Shown piece after piece: positions 21,305 through 24,942 of a stretch of 24,942 nucleotides of DNA; the stretch's first letter is position 1, and each line of letters opens with the position of its first letter. Under the pieces are notes generated by a model. That model made no database searches, was not told where the DNA came from, and saw nothing but the letters and a program-made list of their open reading frames with translations. Source of the stretch: JBEKHI01 sp050012355 (GTDB lineage: Bacteria; Actinomycetota; Actinomycetes; Streptosporangiales; Streptosporangiaceae); assembly GCA_050012355.1 (NCBI GenBank), contig JBEKHI010000073.1:1-24942 (forward strand). The letters are read 5' to 3'. The position numbers and the translations under genes were made by a program.

Positions 21305-24300
21305 CTACCTGACCGTCAGGGAGACGGCTACCGGCGTCACCCCGTACGGCGTATCGGTCTCGAAACCGAGCGCCGCGGTGACCGTACCGCCGCCGCTCAG
21401 CCCGGCGTTTGCCGCGTCCAGCCGAATGGTGATCGTCACCTTGTGACCAGGCTGGATGGTCAGCTTCGACTGGCTCAGCGAGAGCCACGGCAGGCAGACC
21501 TGGCCGGCCTGGCCGTAGCCGGACAGCAGATCCGTGTCGTCGAGGACCGCTGACGCCGATTCGCCACCGAAGGTGTAGAAGCCGACCGCCCCGGCCGCGC
21601 CGAACTCGGCCGTCGCCGCCGCGGGGAGCGGCACCCACCAGTTCACCGCGGGGTCATACGCGTACCCCGCCGAGGTGAGAGTCGCCTCATCCCCGGTCCC
21701 GGTCGTGCCGCCCGACAGCAGCAGCTCGCCATCGGCCACGCTGTAAGCCGAGCCCGCGAGCCCGGTCGGCAGCGAGGCGATCGGCTGCCAGCTCGTGCCG
21801 CCCGGCGTGTACGTGTACGCCGCCGTCAGCGCGGTACCGGCCTCGTCGTCTCCGCCGGCGCAGTACAGCGAGCCGTCAATGGCACCGCATGACGCGGAGC
21901 TTACGGCCACCGGGTAGGAGGCCAGCTCGCTCCACGTGTTGCTCGACGGGTCGTACACCGAGACGATGTCCGAGTCCTCGAACGTCGAGTAGTTCAGCCC
22001 GCCGATCTGGTAAAGCTCGCCGTCGAGCACGACGTCCGTGCCGCCGATCGTGTACGGATTCGCCGCCGCCGTGCTCCAGGTGTTGGTCGCCATGTCGTAC
22101 ACCTGGGTCTCGGTCACGACGCTGAGCAAGGGCCAGCTGCCGCCGACGCCGCCGGTCACGTAGAGCTTGTCGCCGATAACGCCGTAACCAGGTTCGGCCA
22201 CGGCCACCGGCGCGCTGGCCTCGGTTGTCCAGGCCTTGGTGGCCGGATTGTAGGCGTACAGGGCGCTGCTGGGATTCAGCGCGCTGTCGGCGCCAAGCCC
22301 CGCGTACAGGATGCCGTCGTAGCTGCCCGCGACACCCTCGAACGAGGCGCCCGGCATGTCCGCCAGCGACGACCACGCGGGTGCGGAGGACGTCGTCGAG
22401 GTCCCTGCCGGGGTGGTTCGCTGATCTCCGTCCCTAGCGGCCAGGTATTGCTGCACGAAAGAACCGCCAGCCGTCGTGGCCTGCTCCGTCGCCGACCCGG
22501 TTGCCGGCGACACCGGTACGGAAACTGCCGCCGCGTTCTCGGAGTCCGACCCTGGGAACTGGTCGACCACCACGGTCGCGGCGTGGTCTCCGGTGTTGGT
22601 CAGCGTCAGCGTCCGGGTCGCGGTGCCGTTCTTCGAAACCGTGGCGCTGATGTTGCCGCTGGTGGCGAACCGGCCCGCTGGCATGGCGACGTTGGCTTTC
22701 GTCACCCTATTGGCGGCCACGGACACCGTTGACTTGCCGTCGCCGTAGTTCAGCAGAGTGCCGGTGACGGTGTGCTGGCCGGCCGCCGAGAACAGGTAGT
22801 AGAAACCGTCGCCGGCCCCGCTCAGCCGCGCCGAGGTGGTTGACCCCGACTGGCCTGCTACGGCGACGCTCACCCCGTCGAGGTCCTGACGGGTGTTCGC
22901 GTCGGTGACGGTGCCCTCGACCAGGCCGCCCGGCAGCGCCGTCAGCCACGCGGCGCCGAACTGGACGTCGGTGACAAACCACCAGCCGCCCGTGCTGCTG
23001 GCCGAGTCATACGCCTGGTAGCGGAACCTGAGCTGGACCGACCGCGTCACGTCAGAGCTAGGCAGCGTGAACTCGACTTGCCCGTCCTGGATGCCGTCGC
23101 TCTCGCTCCACTCGGCCTGCCAGGTCTTCCCGCCGTCGGTCGAGACGTCGGCTTGCGCGAGACCTTCAAAAACGGAGGACTGGAAGGAGACCAGCGGTGA
23201 CTCCCCGGCTGGCACGGACACGACCGGGGTGTCCAGCGAGGTGTCGGTCGACACTCCGCTGGCCGGGAAGACCTCCGCGTCCCCGGCCGGCTCATCGAGG
23301 GACGCGGCGCTCAGGAACGACCATGGCGACCCCGCGGCCGTGCTGATCGTCCAGCCGGACGGCAGCGTCCCGTCCGTGAACGTCTGGGTGCTGCCGCTGG
23401 TGTGCTGGGTATAACCCAGCGCCGATCCCTCGCTCGCGAGCAGGTCGGCGGAGACCTTGAAGCTATGTGTGGTGTTCTTGCTGCCCAGGGTCACGGTGGT
23501 GTCGGTGGTTGTGTAGCCCGTGATCTCCGGTGTCACCGAGACCTGGTAGCCGGAGTCGCCGGCTACTCGCACCGAGTACTCGCCGGTGAACGGGTCGGTG
23601 GAGGCGGTCAAGGTACCGGTGCCGTAGTCGACGACGACTGAGGACTGGACAGGCCACCCGTGGCCAGAACCGTCCGTCACCACGCCGCTGAGCGTCACGC
23701 TCGGTTCGGTCTTTAGCTGGACATAACGAGTGGTGGTCGCTCCCACGGTGACCGCGACTCCGCCCGAGGTGCTCGCCGCGTAGCCGTAACCGGTAACCGA
23801 GACCGTGTAATCACCCGCGGGCAGCCGCAGCTGGTAACTGCCGTCGGAATCGGTGGTGGTGGTCACCGAATCCGATCCGGTGACCCGGACCTGCAGGCCG
23901 GCCAGTGCCTGGCCGGAGGTGCTGGTGACCTTTCCGGTCAGCGTGCCGTAGCTGGTGTCGGTGAACGCGCCGGTGCCCTCGGGGGTGCCAAGCCCGGTGG
24001 GACCGTCGTAGCCGGTACCCGCGGTGCACAGGTAGGACGGCGAGCAGCTGCCGTTGGATCCGGAGGTGACGTCGTTCAGGTCGGCTGGGTGCTTGTACGG
24101 GTCAGCGTTGGGGTAATCGCCCTTCGCGATCGGGCCGCCGAGCGCGTAGGTCGCCGTGATGATCGGCGAGGCGACGCTGGTACCGCCGTACTGGCCCCAG
24201 CCCTGCCCGTATTCGGCGCCACCATCGCTGTAGCTGTCGTAGACCGCCACACCGGTGTAGGGGTCGGCCACCGCCGAGACGTCGGCGACGGTGCGATGTG

Positions 24301-24942
24301 AGCAGCCGGCGTCGGTCTGGAAGCTCGGCTTGGGCTCATACGCCGAGCAGCCTGAGCCGGTGTCGTCCCAGGCGGTCTCGGTCCAGCCGCGCGTGGTCCC
24401 GGCGTCCTGCGTCAGGTCGGTACCGCCAACCGCCGTCACGTCCGGGTCGGCCGCCGGGAATTCGACGCCGTAGCCACCGTCACCCGCGCTCGCGACGACC
24501 GCCACGCCTGGGTGGTCGTAGTAGTCCGCGGCGTACTGCGTATCCGCGGCTAGCTCGGACTCGCCGTAGCTGTTCGATACGTAGGAAGCGCCGAGGGTGA
24601 CGGCCTCGTTCACTGCCACGCCCAGATCGGAGACGTCGGGGCTGCTGGCCTCGACCAGGATGATGTCGGCCTTGGGGGCGATCGCGGAGACCATGTCCAG
24701 GTCAAGCGAGATCTCGGTTGCCCAGCTCGGGTCACCAGCCGGGTAGTCGCCGGGGAAACCCTCCTGGTTCACCTTGCGGAACTGACCGGGCTGAAGTGCG
24801 GGCAGGCCGAACTGCTCGCGGTAGACGGCCAGGTCAGCGGCGGCATCGGGATCGTCGTAGGCGTCCACGATCGCGATCGTGGCACCGGCGCCGCCGTCGG
24901 CTGACAGGCCATAGGCGCTGAGCAGGTCGCTCGGGCCGTAAC
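21305..24942 (-). CDS. Secreted S53 sedolisin-type peptidase with regulatory-like domains and Kelch propeller (partial, N-terminus outside window)
   Basis: At least 1,211 residues are visible; signal and propeptide lie beyond the right edge. Numbering from the first visible codon, the S53 catalytic domain spans about 1-326, with opening YGPSDLLSAYGL, Glu76 and Asp80 (TEISLD), the oxyanion Asp154 (SAGDGG) and nucleophile Ser255 (GTSVASP), so the triad is complete. Two carboxypeptidase-regulatory-like beta domains follow (about 330-495: GTLTGKVTSTSGQALAGLQV, SGVVTDGSG). A jelly-roll/MAM-like region (about 515-650) contains DVSTDGGKTWQ. A third regulatory-like domain (VEGTVTDANTRQDLDGV, about 655-735) precedes an Ig-like segment. 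Kelch repeats run from about 830 to 1110 (YAYNPATKAWTT, LYVTGGV, SVYDPSSNTWSEL, LYQIGG, FYTFGGE). A C-terminal beta domain ends in VAVSLTVR. S53 enzymes act at low pH. The gene is very GC-rich and codes for a Ser/Thr/Gly-rich extracellular protein. The long appendages probably bind substrate or wall. Confidence 0.92.
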   Translation of the reverse strand, partial: YGPSDLLSAYGLSADGGAGATIAIVDAYDDPDAAADLAVYREQFGLPALQPGQFRKVNQEGFPGDYPAGDPSWATEISLDLDMVSAIAPKADIILVEASSPDVSDLGVAVNEAVTLGASYVSNSYGESELAADTQYAADYYDHPGVAVVASAGDGGYGVEFPAADPDVTAVGGTDLTQDAGTTRGWTETAWDDTGSGCSAYEPKPSFQTDAGCSHRTVADVSAVADPYTGVAVYDSYSDGGAEYGQGWGQYGGTSVASPIITATYALGGPIAKGDYPNADPYKHPADLNDVTSGSNGSCSPSYLCTAGTGYDGPTGLGTPEGTGAFTDTSYGTLTGKVTSTSGQALAGLQVRVTGSDSVTTTTDSDGSYQLRLPAGDYTVSVTGYGYAASTSGGVAVTVGATTTRYVQLKTEPSVTLSGVVTDGSGHGWPVQSSVVVDYGTGTLTASTDPFTGEYSVRVAGDSGYQVSVTPEITGYTTTDTTVTLGSKNTTHSFKVSADLLASEGSALGYTQHTSGSTQTFTDGTLPSGWTISTAAGSPWSFLSAASLDEPAGDAEVFPASGVSTDTSLDTPVVSVPAGESPLVSFQSSVFEGLAQADVSTDGGKTWQAEWSESDGIQDGQVEFTLPSSDVTRSVQLRFRYQAYDSASSTGGWWFVTDVQFGAAWLTALPGGLVEGTVTDANTRQDLDGVSVAVAGQSGSTTSARLSGAGDGFYYLFSAAGQHTVTGTLLNYGDGKSTVSVAANRVTKANVAMPAGRFATSGNISATVSKNGTATRTLTLTNTGDHAATVVVDQFPGSDSENAAAVSVPVSPATGSATEQATTAGGSFVQQYLAARDGDQRTTPAGTSTTSSAPAWSSLADMPGASFEGVAGSYDGILYAGLGADSALNPSSALYAYNPATKAWTTEASAPVAVAEPGYGVIGDKLYVTGGVGGSWPLLSVVTETQVYDMATNTWSTAAANPYTIGGTDVVLDGELYQIGGLNYSTFEDSDIVSVYDPSSNTWSELASYPVAVSSASCGAIDGSLYCAGGDDEAGTALTAAYTYTPGGTSWQPIASLPTGLAGSAYSVADGELLLSGGTTGTGDEATLTSAGYAYDPAVNWWVPLPAAATAEFGAAGAVGFYTFGGESASAVLDDTDLLSGYGQAGQVCLPWLSLSQSKLTIQPGHKVTITIRLDAANAGLSGGGTVTAALGFETDTPYGVTPVAVSLTVR

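Overview
The window is high-GC DNA with actinobacterial habits: GTG starts, 4-base GTGA/ATGA gene overlaps, several candidate leaderless promoters and terminators without U-tracts. It carries genes for two secreted peptidases of acid-active families (G1 glutamic and S53 sedolisin), which points to a soil actinomycete of acidic habitats. The species cannot be named from the sequence. The window is packed with regulator/transporter and regulator/enzyme pairs. I see no tRNA, rRNA, CRISPR array, transposase or phage gene.

Left part (1-5100): a Tat-type lipoprotein solute-binding gene (minus strand, cut by the window edge) diverges from an iclR gene and a three-gene operon: BKACE enzyme, L-carnitine dehydrogenase-like protein, hotdog thioesterase. 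This set and order match the known route carnitine -> 3-dehydrocarnitine -> betainyl-CoA + acetoacetate -> glycine betaine. A 17-bp motif (about GTTCRTAWTNYGCGAYG) occurs in front of the binding-protein gene, the iclR gene and the operon, so the four-part unit looks like one IclR regulon joining uptake to catabolism.

5100-8500: a LysR gene faces a YnfM-like MFS exporter across a compact ATTCATA/TATGAAT operator. Then come inorganic pyrophosphatase, with an unusual Asp-to-Glu change in its signature, and a membrane-anchored SAF-domain protein. 8500-12212: an aldo/keto reductase-TetR operon with a 21-bp palindromic operator, a 381-bp intergenic region holding an 84-bp inverted-repeat element, and a DHA2 drug exporter behind a 30-bp perfect operator palindrome. 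12244-14810: gntR, an inositol-dehydrogenase-like gene and an IolE-like isomerase/dehydratase gene. 14914-17201: marR and a second DHA2 exporter, separated by a C-rich repeat region with strong hairpins.

Right part (17271-24942): the G1 peptidase; a quinone/electrophile-stress unit (AzoR-like reductase diverging from TetR plus quinone oxidoreductase); a small membrane protein; and a very large secreted protein (over 1,200 residues visible) joining an S53 peptidase, carboxypeptidase-regulatory-like domains, a jelly-roll-like region and a Kelch propeller. Its N-terminus lies outside the window. Nothing here is a clearly new defence or mobile system. The most informative observations are the operator families linking neighbouring genes, the carnitine regulon, the pyrophosphatase substitution and the intergenic hairpin elements.
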